The notes beneath the pieces were generated by a model. That model was not told the DNA's origin. It ran no database searches and was given only the letters and a program-made list of their open reading frames with translations. From the IMG/VR virus record IMGVR_UViG_3300009506_000084, positions 1 through 64,000 of that record: a stretch of DNA of 64,000 nt; one strand, 5' to 3'. A program made the translations under genes and the position numbers. Positions within the stretch are counted from its first letter, which is position 1. Every line of letters starts with the position of its first letter. Origin of the DNA: a virus. Of this stretch, positions 1 through 8,344 are shown one piece after another.

Positions 1-2
1 AG

Positions 3-188
3 ATGATGGCCGAAATTGCCAAGGGTGCTCTTTCCCGCGGCCACGGCATCTTGCTACACGCCGCCCCTGGTGCCGTTGGATTTTACCGCAAACTGGGCAT
101 GGCCCGGTCGCGCAAGGGCAAGGATTACTTCTTTGTCCATCGCAACGCCTTGCCCCAGATTATTGCAGAATGGGAGTCACAAGAATGA
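3..188 (+). CDS. GNAT-family acetyltransferase, C-terminal part (5' truncated by window edge)
   Basis: The visible 61 residues match the end of a GNAT N-acetyltransferase fold: a helix, then the 'GAVGFYRKLGM' strand-helix that closes the acetyl-CoA domain, then a YFF strand. The same ending is seen in the portal-GNAT fusion (VGFYEAIGMKR) and in the tagged GNAT near 41 kb (RPFYDAMGMKR), so this is probably a third member of that set. The N-terminus, where a targeting tag would sit, lies outside the window, and the ATG at position 3 may be internal. The stop overlaps the ATG of the next small ORF. Confidence 0.7.
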   Translation: MMAEIAKGALSRGHGILLHAAPGAVGFYRKLGMARSRKGKDYFFVHRNALPQIIAEWESQE

Positions 189-241
189 ATGACGACGAGC
201 CGAAAGACGGCGTGTTTGTCAAACCTGAAAAGAAAAAGTAA
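185..241 (+). CDS. 18-residue acidic/lysine-rich peptide ORF after the GNAT gene
   Basis: The ATG overlaps the GNAT stop codon (ATGA). The product, MNDDEPKDGVFVKPEKKK, resembles the C-terminal extension found after the GNAT domain in the portal fusion (LEPDDGVFCDGEG) and in the 41 kb GNAT (LEPEEGVFAVKEDE). It therefore looks like a detached copy of the same tail. It is very short, so translation is inferred only from position and similarity to the two longer copies. Function unknown. Confidence 0.4.
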   Translation: MNDDEPKDGVFVKPEKKK

Positions 242-286
242 ACATAATTATGTTTGTCAAGACCCCATGCCAAGGACGATAACCCC

Positions 287-1099
287 ATGCCAGAGCTTAC
301 ACCAGAGGCTGGTAGGGCCTATGTCAAGCAGGAGCAGGCCGCAGGGCGTGACCCCTTTCGTGTGGGGCAGCGCAACGCCAGCGGGCGGCAAGTCTGTGGA
401 GCAAAAGGGAAGCGAAAACAAGCCCCATGCACACAAGTTATCATCTGTCCAAACGGGCGTTGTCGGATGCACGGCGGCACATCCCTAAGTGGGGTGGCAT
501 CGCCAAGCTACAAACACGGTCGGTACTCAAAGGTCATGCCGGGCCGGTTGGCGGAGCGATATCACGCATCGCTGACCGATTCGGAGCTTTTGGCGATGAG
601 GGACGACATCAGCCTGGTAGATACCCGCATTGCCGAGCTATTGGGTCTACTCGACCGGACCAGGGAATCAGGCCAATTGTGGAAAGAGGTCAACCAGTAT
701 CGCCTGGATTTCCTGGCTGCCCAACGCACCCACGACGACAAGCAGATTGCGACGGCGCTGAACCGTATGTTGACGGCCATTGCCCTGGGCGCTGCCGATT
801 TCCAGCGATGGGCAGAGATTGTCGACCTGTTGGAGCGCCGTCGCAAGCTGGTGGAAAGCGAACAAAAACGGCTGGTTGCCATGCAGCAAATGGTGACCGC
901 GGAACAGGCCATGACCCTGGTTTCGGCGCTCTCCAATTCGCTGCGTACCCGCGTTGCGGAAATGGTTGAGCCTGATGCAGGACAGCTATTACTCGCCGCG
1001 GTCCAAAGAGACCTTATTTCAATCCTTAGCAGTGGAGTTGGGCAGGCAGCTAACGGAGGAACCGCTCAATCTCTGGCCCCCGGTCTACGTCAATCGTGA
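287..1099 (+). CDS. Terminase small subunit-like protein
   Basis: Probable DNA-recognition subunit of the packaging motor. The N-terminal third carries a cysteine-rich segment ending in 'CRMHGG', followed by SPSYKHGRYSK, a signature I associate with phage small-terminase-like proteins. The rest is predicted helical and charged. It sits directly upstream of the large terminase. ATG 287 is preferred to TTG 254 because an AAGGA lies just upstream. The 3' end overlaps the large-subunit reading frame by about 125 bases, which is long for this window, so either this end or the next start may need adjusting. Confidence 0.65.
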   Translation: MPELTPEAGRAYVKQEQAAGRDPFRVGQRNASGRQVCGAKGKRKQAPCTQVIICPNGRCRMHGGTSLSGVASPSYKHGRYSKVMPGRLAERYHASLTDSELLAMRDDISLVDTRIAELLGLLDRTRESGQLWKEVNQYRLDFLAAQRTHDDKQIATALNRMLTAIALGAADFQRWAEIVDLLERRRKLVESEQKRLVAMQQMVTAEQAMTLVSALSNSLRTRVAEMVEPDAGQLLLAAVQRDLISILSSGVGQAANGGTAQSLAPGLRQS

Positions 1100-2441
1100 G
1101 ACAGGTAAGCGGTACGAACCTCACAATGAGGATGAGCGGCTCTTTGTTTTTCGGGATGTTCCCCGCGTTGCGCTGCTAAAAGGTGGGGAGGGTGGCGGCA
1201 AATCGGTCGCGGGCATAATCAAGAATTTGAACCGCTTAAGGCGAGGCATGACGGGAGCCATGGTCAGCCCCGACCTGGAGCACTTCAAAAAGAGCCTGTG
1301 GCCTGAATTCAAGCGATGGTGCCCCTGGGAAGCGGTCATCCCGCAACACCAGCACCGACGTGGCGAACACTGGGTGCCGGACAGGGCCTTTGTGCTGACC
1401 TTTCGCAGCGAATTGGGCCGGTATGTCAACCTCTATTGTGGCGGGGCCAAGGAAAGCGAAATCGGGTCGTGGGAAGGGCCAAACCTCTCATTCATTCACT
1501 TCGATGAGGCCCGCAGGCACAAGACCCCGTCGGCCCTAAAGGTGTTCATGGGCCGGACCCGTATCCCAGGCCCCAAGGGGGAACCGCCCCAACTGTACTT
1601 TACCACGACCCCGCGCAAACACTGGCTTTTTGACTATTTCGGCGGGATTGTATTGGACAACCTGGTCGATGTCGAACCCAACGATGAACACCTGGACTTC
1701 AAGCGCATGGCCTTTGTGGGGACCATCCCCGTCTATTTGAACATTGACAACCTAGACCCCAACTATCTCAGCGAAAGGGCGCTCTCCCTGACATCCAAAG
1801 AGAAGCGAGTCATCATGGATGCAGAATGGGAGGATGAGGAAGATACGCAGAAGTTTGTCAATTTGGCCTGGTGGAACGCCTGTCAAGAGACAAGCCGGGC
1901 ATGGCCGCGCAATCAATCGACCATCATTGCCGTGGACGCGGCGACCGGCGGGGCGACCAGTACCCCGGACTGTTTTGCGGTAGTTGCGGTCACCCGCCAT
2001 CCTGACCGGCCCAAGGACGTCATGGTGCGCTACTGTGGTATTTGGCATCCGCCCCCAGGCGGTGAGCTTGATTTTGAAGGGCCGCTGAACGAAATTCGGC
2101 GCCTGTGTCGGGAATTCGCCGTGATTGAGGTCGCTTACGACAAGACACAGCTACACAGCGACATGGCCCGGTTAAGAAAAGAGGGCATCGTTCACGTCAG
2201 GGAATTCCCACAGACGGAGGCCCGGTTGGTGGCCGACCGGGGTCTGCAACGGCTCATCATGGAACGGCGCATTGCCCATGACGGAAATCCGCTGTTGCGA
2301 CAACACATTGATAATGCTGACTTCAAAAAGGTGAGAGAAGATGGAATCCGAATGGTCAAACGAAGCGAAAGCCAGAAAATCGACGCCGCCGTCGCCCTCA
2401 GCATGGCCGCCGACCGATGCCTCTATTACAACATCTGGTAG
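975..2441 (+). CDS. terL: Terminase large subunit (packaging ATPase/nuclease)
   Basis: ATP-driven DNA translocase and headful/cos nuclease of the packaging motor. A Walker A-like GGEGGGKS lies near residues 70-77 and a Walker B 'FIHFDEA' near 173-179. The coupling motif YFTTTP follows, and a RNase H-like nuclease part begins at IIAVDAATGG near residue 320, with a second acidic site in 'VAYDKTQLH'. About 488 residues is normal for the family. ATG 975 is used; an in-frame TTG at 954 is possible. No valid start exists between 1040 and the Walker A motif, so overlap with the small subunit is unavoidable. Confidence 0.93.
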   Translation: MQDSYYSPRSKETLFQSLAVELGRQLTEEPLNLWPPVYVNRETGKRYEPHNEDERLFVFRDVPRVALLKGGEGGGKSVAGIIKNLNRLRRGMTGAMVSPDLEHFKKSLWPEFKRWCPWEAVIPQHQHRRGEHWVPDRAFVLTFRSELGRYVNLYCGGAKESEIGSWEGPNLSFIHFDEARRHKTPSALKVFMGRTRIPGPKGEPPQLYFTTTPRKHWLFDYFGGIVLDNLVDVEPNDEHLDFKRMAFVGTIPVYLNIDNLDPNYLSERALSLTSKEKRVIMDAEWEDEEDTQKFVNLAWWNACQETSRAWPRNQSTIIAVDAATGGATSTPDCFAVVAVTRHPDRPKDVMVRYCGIWHPPPGGELDFEGPLNEIRRLCREFAVIEVAYDKTQLHSDMARLRKEGIVHVREFPQTEARLVADRGLQRLIMERRIAHDGNPLLRQHIDNADFKKVREDGIRMVKRSESQKIDAAVALSMAADRCLYYNIW

Positions 2442-2487
2442 TTTTTGGGACCGGGTCAAGGCTTGGTGGGAGCGGCGCAAGCTAAGA

Positions 2488-2760
2488 ATGCAAGATTGGC
2501 CTCCGTCGCGGGTTATTCCAACGTATCGGGAAGACCCACTTGCGCCGCCGGAGATATGGGGCATCCTGGTCAACGGCGATATGTGGTTGCGTGACAGAGA
2601 AGGCGTCGTGTGGTCGTTCTGGCGGGAGGACATGGAGGGTTACTGCGTCACCTGCCCCAACTATGAGGTCCGGCCTATCCCTGACGACGTGCTGCCGAGC
2701 GTGCCGCTGGCGCTGATGGCGCTGATGGGCTATGAATGGTTGAGAAAACGACGGAGGTAG
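2488..2760 (+). CDS. Hypothetical protein after terminase
   Basis: A 90-residue product starting MQDWPPSRV, with a Trp-rich middle (GDMWLRDREGVVWSFW) and a hydrophobic C-terminal segment PLALMALMGYEWL before a basic end. An earlier in-frame ATG at 2341 would add 49 residues but would overlap the terminase by 101 bases. Residues encoded between the terminase stop and 2488 (FWDRVKAWWERRKLR) look protein-like, so the longer form is not excluded. I recognise no family. It is the last gene before promoter P1. Confidence 0.55.
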   Translation: MQDWPPSRVIPTYREDPLAPPEIWGILVNGDMWLRDREGVVWSFWREDMEGYCVTCPNYEVRPIPDDVLPSVPLALMALMGYEWLRKRRR

Positions 2761-2761
2761 T

Positions 2762-2790
2762 TTGCAGGGGGGCCGGGTTCATGGTATAAT
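2762..2790 (+). promoter_or_regulatory. Promoter P1 (portal/head operon)
   Basis: TTGCAG at 2762-2767, a 17 bp spacer, then TATAAT at 2785-2790 preceded by TGG. It starts two bases after the stop of the previous gene. The exact 17 bp spacing recurs at three other operon starts in this window. Predicted transcript start is near 2797. Confidence 0.7.
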
Positions 2791-2821
2791 GTGAACGTGG
2801 TTTGGCTATGCCGGGAGGTAG

Positions 2822-2854
2822 GCCGTTCCCAGTAATTGGGGACGGCTTCTTTTT
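2822..2854 (+). terminator. Intrinsic-terminator-like hairpin between P1 and the portal gene
   Basis: The stem pairs 2822-2830 (GCCGTTCCC) with 2838-2846 (GGGGACGGC), nine base pairs including one G-U, with a seven-base loop, followed by TTCTTTTTG. It lies downstream of P1 and only seven bases before the portal ATG. It would therefore act on P1's own transcript as an attenuator, or on read-through from the terminase genes. Confidence 0.65.
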
Positions 2855-2860
2855 GTCTAT

Positions 2861-5047
2861 ATGGCAACGATACAGGAACAACTCACAGACGAACAGCAAG
2901 AGCAACTGGCAGACGGCCAGAAATCGGTCGAAGACGCCCGCAAATACTCCTTGCAGCCCAGGGCCGAAGGAGGCGGTGGCAGCCTGACCGGCTGGTGGTT
3001 CTTCCGGCGCGAATCGGAGTGGGACGTAGCGCCGTGGTGGTCTGAGGAACGCGACCGGGACTTGAGGGAGTTTGCCAAGCGAGAAGGGAACGACATCCTC
3101 TCCGGGGCCGTCAGCAGCATGGTCAAGAAGTTCAAGGCCATGAGCTGGAAGCTAGAAGGGCCGGAGAAGCCGGTATCCGACATGCAACAGATTCTGGCGG
3201 AGGCCGAGTTCGGGCAAGGGTGGGGTTCTCTGATTTCCCTGGTGGTGGAAGACTACTGCACCCAGGATAAAGGCGCGTTCATTGAACTCATCGGCCCCGG
3301 CGACCCGGACAAGGAAATGAAAGGGTTGCCCGTCGGCCTGGCCCACCTGGACGCGGGCCAGTGCCAGCTTACGGGGGATACCGAATACCCGGTCATCTAC
3401 CGGGGGGCCAAGGACGGCAAGGCACACAAAATCCACGACAGCCGGGTTATCCATTTGGTCGACATGAAAAGCCCGCAACAGGCTATGAACGGCGTCGGGT
3501 TCTGCGCGGTCAGCCGGGTCCTTGCCAGCAGCGAAATCCTGTTGATGTTGAGCCAGTACCGGCGCGAAAAGCTGGAAGACCAGCCGCAAGCGGGCCTGGT
3601 CCTGTTGCGGAACCTGCTCCCGTCACAGTGGGAGGATGTCAAGGCCGAGTACGAGCGAAATCGCCGCCAGATGGGGCAGGAGTTCTGGGCCAACCTGATG
3701 GTCCTGACCAGCGCAGACCCGGAACGGCCCGTCGGCGCAGAACTCATCAGTTTTTCCCAACTGCCCGAAATGTGGGACGAACAGACAGTCATCACGACCT
3801 ACATCAACGTGGTGGCCCTGGCCTTTGGGGTCGATGCCAGGGAATTCTGGCCCATTTCGTCGGGGGCACTTGGCACCGCTGCCGAATCAAAGGTCATGCA
3901 CCAGAAGGCCCGCGGCAAGGGCGTAGGCGACATTACCAGCAGCATAGAACGCGCCATTAACTGGAAAGTCCTGCCAAAGCGGGTCGAGTTCGCCTTTGAC
4001 TTCCAGGACGACGAAGAAGACGACCTGCGGAGCCAGATTGAGGACCGCAAGGTTGGCACCATCATGAAGATGTGGACGCCGGAAGCGCCTGTGACCACGG
4101 TTCAGGAAATCCGCAACATGCTGGCTGACCACACCGACTATTTTAAAGAGGACTTCCTAGAAACTGATATCACCCAGGAAACCGAAGTCACGGACACGGA
4201 GCGGGACAAGTGGGGACCAATTGTCGTTATCGACCGCAAGGGAGAGAAGCGGCACAAGAAAGGCTACAAATTGGGGTCGGTGGCGGAAAGGTGGGGCTAC
4301 AAGGCAAACCCTAGTCAGGCCCGCGTTCCCGCGGGCAGCCCTCAGGGTGGGCAATTTACCAGCGGTGGTGGTGGGGGTCTTGCCGGGTCCATTCGTCCCA
4401 ATATGACGGTTGAGGAAAAGACCGACCGCAAAAAACAGCCCGTGGAAAAGGCCGTGGCCTACGGGTGGGAGGGAGCCAGGGGCGGGGTCGCCAGTATGGG
4501 CATCTACAATTACAACCAGGGAATGGACGACCTGGTCACCATATCCGAAGGGAGAGAGCTTAAGGCGATTTCGACCCTGAGTGTGACCCGGTGGGTCAAT
4601 CCATACCCGGACGTGCAGGGCAATTATCGGGAAATCGGCTATCTTGCCACCAAAGAACGCGGTTATGGGCGGGCTATGATGGAAGCAGCCATGCAGGTTG
4701 CCAAGCGGGAAGGGCAAGGGGTCTTTTTGAAGTCTGTGGAAAAGGCGGTCGGGTTCTATGAGGCCATCGGCATGAAAAGGTCCACCCAGGAGCGGGTTTT
4801 CTACTTTACGCCAGAGGATGTTGCCAACCAGGTCAAGCAGGACATCGACGCATTGGAACCTGACGACGGGGTGTTCTGTGACGGAGAAGGCCGGTTGCAA
4901 GGGGAAAAACAGGGGACCGCAGCCCACGGCGACCCCTTGCCCAATTGGGAAGGGGAGGTCGAAATCACGCCAGAGCAGGTCGCGGAAGCGTTGAGGGATT
5001 GGGACAAAAAGGCCCCGCGTGGCTGGCAGGGCATTTTGGAGACGTGA
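2861..5047 (+). CDS. Portal protein fused to targeting-tag linker and GNAT acetyltransferase domain
   Basis: Residues 1 to about 470 look like a phage portal (dodecameric DNA gate and head-tail junction), including 'DAREFWPIS' and a late acidic region. Residues ~483-506 hold NPSQARVPAGSPQGGQF plus a Gly-rich linker, the tag shared with seven other proteins here. Residues ~520-660 form a GNAT domain with GYLATKERGYGRAMM (acetyl-CoA loop) and VGFYEAIGMKR. A tail LEPDDGVFCDGEG follows. ATG 2861 has no SD next to it; the only purine-rich SD (GGGAGG, 2813-2818) is upstream of the hairpin at 2822-2846. At 728 residues it is far longer than a plain portal. Confidence 0.85.
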   Translation: MATIQEQLTDEQQEQLADGQKSVEDARKYSLQPRAEGGGGSLTGWWFFRRESEWDVAPWWSEERDRDLREFAKREGNDILSGAVSSMVKKFKAMSWKLEGPEKPVSDMQQILAEAEFGQGWGSLISLVVEDYCTQDKGAFIELIGPGDPDKEMKGLPVGLAHLDAGQCQLTGDTEYPVIYRGAKDGKAHKIHDSRVIHLVDMKSPQQAMNGVGFCAVSRVLASSEILLMLSQYRREKLEDQPQAGLVLLRNLLPSQWEDVKAEYERNRRQMGQEFWANLMVLTSADPERPVGAELISFSQLPEMWDEQTVITTYINVVALAFGVDAREFWPISSGALGTAAESKVMHQKARGKGVGDITSSIERAINWKVLPKRVEFAFDFQDDEEDDLRSQIEDRKVGTIMKMWTPEAPVTTVQEIRNMLADHTDYFKEDFLETDITQETEVTDTERDKWGPIVVIDRKGEKRHKKGYKLGSVAERWGYKANPSQARVPAGSPQGGQFTSGGGGGLAGSIRPNMTVEEKTDRKKQPVEKAVAYGWEGARGGVASMGIYNYNQGMDDLVTISEGRELKAISTLSVTRWVNPYPDVQGNYREIGYLATKERGYGRAMMEAAMQVAKREGQGVFLKSVEKAVGFYEAIGMKRSTQERVFYFTPEDVANQVKQDIDALEPDDGVFCDGEGRLQGEKQGTAAHGDPLPNWEGEVEITPEQVAEALRDWDKKAPRGWQGILET

Positions 5048-5048
5048 T

Positions 5049-5594
5049 ATGAACGAAGAACAGTATGAATGGACTTTGACCGAAGAAAAGGCAAACCCGA
5101 ACCAGCCCAGGGTTCCGGCGGGTTCTCCGCAAGGGGGCCAATTTGCCAGCACTGGCGGGGGCGGGGGTGCGGGTGCCACTGCGCCTTCTTCTGGTGGAAC
5201 GACAGGGGTGGTGTCATACGAGACGCACCGGAATTTGTACAAGCCTGATTACAAGGTGGAGGATGGTTTTTATCGTCCAAACCAACCAATTAAAGTCTGG
5301 ATGAGAAGCAAAGAAACGCGTCCAACCAACTATTGGGTAGGTGCCTCACGAATTCACCAACCTAATTTTACTGAGTACACCACAAAACCGGGAGATACCA
5401 TCATAAAGTGGCCCGGTGGCAATTTCGTCGTGCGCAAGGGGAACACAAATCGGGAGTCGATTGTGTTTGCCAGGAGCGACAAATCGCCATTTGAGCGCAG
5501 TTATGGTCCTGGTCCTGACCGCTACATTCCCGTTGGGGCCATGGATTATATTGGGAGGAATGCTCCCACCCCCGGCCTGGGTTCGTGGGAATAA
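5049..5594 (+). CDS. Tagged putative effector, unknown C-terminal domain
   Basis: 181 residues, starting one base after the portal stop. The N-terminus has YEWTL, then NPNQPRVPAGSPQGGQF and a Gly-rich linker, matching the portal's internal tag almost exactly. The C-terminal ~130 residues (PNQPIKVWMRSKETRPTNYW... PGGNFVVRKGNTN... RYIPVGAMDYIG) match no family I know. By position and tag it belongs with the tagged ADP-ribosyltransferases, peptidases and kinase, so an enzymatic or toxin-like role is inferred, not seen. Confidence 0.65.
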   Translation: MNEEQYEWTLTEEKANPNQPRVPAGSPQGGQFASTGGGGGAGATAPSSGGTTGVVSYETHRNLYKPDYKVEDGFYRPNQPIKVWMRSKETRPTNYWVGASRIHQPNFTEYTTKPGDTIIKWPGGNFVVRKGNTNRESIVFARSDKSPFERSYGPGPDRYIPVGAMDYIGRNAPTPGLGSWE

Positions 5595-5609
5595 AGTGGG
5601 AGACAGAGG

Positions 5610-6245
5610 GTGGATGAACTGGTCTGGACGCTCAAACGATACGACCCCAATCAGCCCAGGATACCCGCCGGACAGAGCGGTGGCGGTCAATGGACCGGTG
5701 GGTCTGGGGTGCTGACCGATGCAGAGCAGACCGCGGTTCGCCTCTACACATCCCAGGCATACGGCGCAATTAACAGTGATTTGCGCCGCGGCAGAACTCT
5801 AAGTGACCGCAATCAGGAAATAGTCGACAACTTGGATTCAGCCATACGCAAGTCGAAGCTGGCTCAGGATACAACTGTGTTCAGGGGGGTGCCGCAAGGG
5901 CACTCTGCGGAAACCGTGCCGATTCGGCCCCTGGACGGTAAGAGAATTGTAGAAGGGGCAGAATTCATAGAAACCGCTTATTCCAGCACATCGCGAAGCC
6001 TGATGGTCGCATGGCAAGAGGGTACGCGCAAGGCAATACCCGGTGAAGGGGTCTATTTGTTGGAGATTCGGCTGAAAAAGGGGCAAAGCGCCCTTGATAC
6101 GGGGCAACATTCTGCCTGGGGTGCTGAGGGGGAATTCCTGCTGCCCCGAAAGACAAAGTTTCGCATCGTTGAACGTGATTTTGATTACGGTCGGGAAGAT
6201 GATGTCCGATTGGTCTTGGAAGCAGTAGGGGTGGAGGGTGGCTAA
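5610..6245 (+). CDS. Tagged ADP-ribosyltransferase
   Basis: NAD-dependent mono-ADP-ribosyltransferase of the R-S-E class. After VWTL and the tag DPNQPRIPAGQSGGGQW (residues 12-28), the catalytic domain shows Arg92 (VFRG), the STS motif (YSSTS, 124-128) and the EGEF turn with Glu173/Glu175. An E-x-E pair usually indicates arginine-directed transfer. The 211-residue length fits one tag plus one ART domain. The start is GTG 5610 behind GGGAGACAGAGGG. It sits between the portal and the MuF-like head protein, which suggests a virion-associated protein. The target is unknown. Confidence 0.82.
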   Translation: MDELVWTLKRYDPNQPRIPAGQSGGGQWTGGSGVLTDAEQTAVRLYTSQAYGAINSDLRRGRTLSDRNQEIVDNLDSAIRKSKLAQDTTVFRGVPQGHSAETVPIRPLDGKRIVEGAEFIETAYSSTSRSLMVAWQEGTRKAIPGEGVYLLEIRLKKGQSALDTGQHSAWGAEGEFLLPRKTKFRIVERDFDYGREDDVRLVLEAVGVEGG

Positions 6246-6867
6246 GTGGTCGTGGCGTCCAAAGCTGGCACAATTCTGGAATCGCACGGTTGGCCGACTG
6301 GTTCCCCGGTTGCAGATTCGCCAGGTTGCCAACATTGTCATCGACGCGTCCCCGGTCAAGGCCTGGGCCGCGGATGTCGCCAGTGGCCGGGTCAGCGTCG
6401 AAAGCTGGCACCAGTTCATGCGAGACGAAATCCGCCGCAACTACATCCAGCAGTACCTGGCGGGCCGTGGTGGCATCGGCAAGATGACCTTCAAGGATTG
6501 GGGCAGCATCGGCGGCATGATTACCGACCAGTACCGGTATTTGGACAAGTTCGCCGGGGAGGTCGCCGCAAATGAGCTTGGACCCGGCACCATTGCCCGC
6601 CGAGCCGAAATGTACATCAACAGCAGCCGGGAGGCATACAGCCGGGCGGAAAAGAGGGCCGTTGAGGAATCAGAACTCAGGCGCAAGGAAGTCCGGTGGG
6701 TCGAAGACCCCGTGGCGGAGCACTGCACCGACTGTGACGGGCTGGTGCTGCTCGGCTGGCAGCCGATGGACCCGTGGCCGTTCAAGAGTGGCGGCAAGGA
6801 CATCTATCCAGGCAGCGGCGATACCGTCTGCCTGACCAGTTGCAAGTGCCATCTGGAGTACCGGTAA
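6238..6867 (+). CDS. Phage head morphogenesis protein (MuF/SPP1 gp7-like)
   Basis: Minor head protein that usually sits near the portal inside the capsid. The C-terminus has the family's cysteine pattern: EHCTDCDGLV, then PGSGDTVCLTSCKCHLEYR. The N-terminal two thirds is helical. GTG 6238 overlaps the previous stop by eight bases. MuF proteins in other phages are often fused to toxin domains. Here the toxin-like domains are on separate tagged genes next to it. Confidence 0.85.
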   Translation: MAKWSWRPKLAQFWNRTVGRLVPRLQIRQVANIVIDASPVKAWAADVASGRVSVESWHQFMRDEIRRNYIQQYLAGRGGIGKMTFKDWGSIGGMITDQYRYLDKFAGEVAANELGPGTIARRAEMYINSSREAYSRAEKRAVEESELRRKEVRWVEDPVAEHCTDCDGLVLLGWQPMDPWPFKSGGKDIYPGSGDTVCLTSCKCHLEYR

Positions 6868-6868
6868 G

Positions 6869-7537
6869 ATGCCGCTAGGCTCGACAAACAAGACCAAACT
6901 TGAGGAAGTAGCGCACCCCGTCTGGACGTTGGGGGAGGACGGGGAGCCGTCGGGCGTGGAGGACAATCCCGTCTATGTCACGGGGGATGTCGTCATCGGC
7001 GGGGAGGACGGCGACGCCTTTGGGCGTGACGAAACGACCGGGGCACTGGTCGCCATCCTGGTTCCTCACCATGAGATTCACGAAGGGGAGACATACCTTG
7101 TCAGCTACAAAACGCCAGACGGCGCACCGCTGGCCGACGATGGGACCATTGCCTTTGCCGTGACGGTCGCAGCCAGCCATGAGGCCCACATGCTTGCCAG
7201 TGGCGCGAACGGCGGCGACATGGAAGGGGAGCTGCGGGAAGGGGTAACGTGGACCGGGGGGACCGCGATGAACATCTTTAACAAGAAGCGCAGCGCATCA
7301 GGAGGGGCCACGGTAACGGTCGTGCGCGACCCGACCGTGACAGGCCCCGGAACGCTGATTGAAAATGAGTTCGTCCCCGGCGGGTCAGGGCCGCGGGCTG
7401 TTGGGGGCGCGGGAGGCCAGCGGGCAGAATGGATACTGGCACCAGGCCAGACCTACCTGTTTCGCATCACCAACCGGGCCGGGAACAACCAGCCTGCGTC
7501 ACTATCGCTCGAATGGTACGAAGAAGGGGTGGCGTAG
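6869..7537 (+). CDS. Virion structural protein (decoration/appendage type)
   Basis: 222 residues, Gly- and Thr-rich, predicted all-beta. Segments such as EIHEGETYLVSYKTPDGAPL, GTAMNIFNKKRSASG, LIENEFVPGGSGPRAVGG and 'TYLFRITNRAG' match my recollection of a small virion protein common next to portal/MuF genes in siphoviruses. It begins one base after the MuF stop. Role inferred as capsid decoration or fibre adaptor. Confidence 0.6.
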   Translation: MPLGSTNKTKLEEVAHPVWTLGEDGEPSGVEDNPVYVTGDVVIGGEDGDAFGRDETTGALVAILVPHHEIHEGETYLVSYKTPDGAPLADDGTIAFAVTVAASHEAHMLASGANGGDMEGELREGVTWTGGTAMNIFNKKRSASGGATVTVVRDPTVTGPGTLIENEFVPGGSGPRAVGGAGGQRAEWILAPGQTYLFRITNRAGNNQPASLSLEWYEEGVA

Positions 7538-7540
7538 AAA

Positions 7541-8089
7541 ATGCCGGTACCGATGTATGTGGTGGACGATGAGGGCAACGCGGTTCCCTGGGATGGCAAG
7601 GTGACCCAGGAGGTCAAGGCAGACGTCAAGGTCACCCTGGCTGACGACCTGGGGCCAATTCATGAAAAACTGGACCAACTGGCAAGTAAGGAGCCGCGAA
7701 TAGACCTCAGCGGCGTGCAGGATGAATTGACCGGGTTGCGTTTTGGCCTGGGGGCCGTTAACGAACAGATACAGGCCGTGGGGTCCGACCTTGAGGCGGC
7801 CAAGCGCCATCTTGCCGCGTTGCAGGCCAAGGAACCCGACCTGTCCGGCGTGACGTGCCAGATGGCCGCTATCGAACAGCGGCTTGCGATTTTGGAAGGA
7901 AAAGACCCTGACCTGACCAGCATCGGAGAGCCGGTTAGAGATATTGCCAAGACTTTAGGCGTGGTCCTTGAGGAAATGGGCGAACTGATGACGGCAATTG
8001 GGGAAATCATCGTGGCCGTGGACCAAGTCGGTCAAAGGGTAGACGAGTTCGGCAGGCCGTGGTGGAAACGGCAGAGGATGGATGAATAG
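7541..8089 (+). CDS. Coiled-coil protein, putative virion fibre/spacer
   Basis: 182 residues. A short N-terminal segment (PMYVVDDEGNAVPWDG) is followed by long heptad-like helices with three spaced repeats of EPRIDLSGV, EPDLSGVTC and DPDLTSIGE, each about 40-50 residues apart, ending in a basic WWKRQRMDE. Such repeats suit a trimeric stalk. It lies between the virion protein above and a set of appendage genes. No family recognised. Confidence 0.55.
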   Translation: MPVPMYVVDDEGNAVPWDGKVTQEVKADVKVTLADDLGPIHEKLDQLASKEPRIDLSGVQDELTGLRFGLGAVNEQIQAVGSDLEAAKRHLAALQAKEPDLSGVTCQMAAIEQRLAILEGKDPDLTSIGEPVRDIAKTLGVVLEEMGELMTAIGEIIVAVDQVGQRVDEFGRPWWKRQRMDE

Positions 8090-8092
8090 GTC

Positions 8093-8344
8093 ATGGGCGC
8101 TCCTTGGCACAATCCGGTGAACGGGCTTGGATTTATAGGGCCGATGGGCTTGCAACGCAAGCCTGTTCGGGGAACGCAACTATTAGGAGAAGGGGCCGAG
8201 CCGGTCAACCCGGCAGACATGGACTGGTGGATTACACAGCGCATCCCGTTCTGGGTGGCGAACCCGGCCACCGGTAACACAGGGGACATGGAGGCGTGGG
8301 TGACGGACAGAATTTATCTTGACAACTGGGCAGGGGTACCATGA
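8093..8344 (+). CDS. Hypothetical protein, 83 residues
   Basis: Gly/Pro/Trp-rich (NPVNGLGFIGPMGLQ, ADMDWWITQRIPFWV, VTDRIYLDNW). No membrane segment or known motif. The stop overlaps the next ATG by four bases, so it is translated within the same operon. Position suggests a small virion component. Confidence 0.5.
   Translation: MGAPWHNPVNGLGFIGPMGLQRKPVRGTQLLGEGAEPVNPADMDWWITQRIPFWVANPATGNTGDMEAWVTDRIYLDNWAGVP

Noticed and set aside
254-286. TTG start for the terminase small subunit
   Set aside because: ATG at 287 has AAGGA upstream, while TTG at 254 has no SD.
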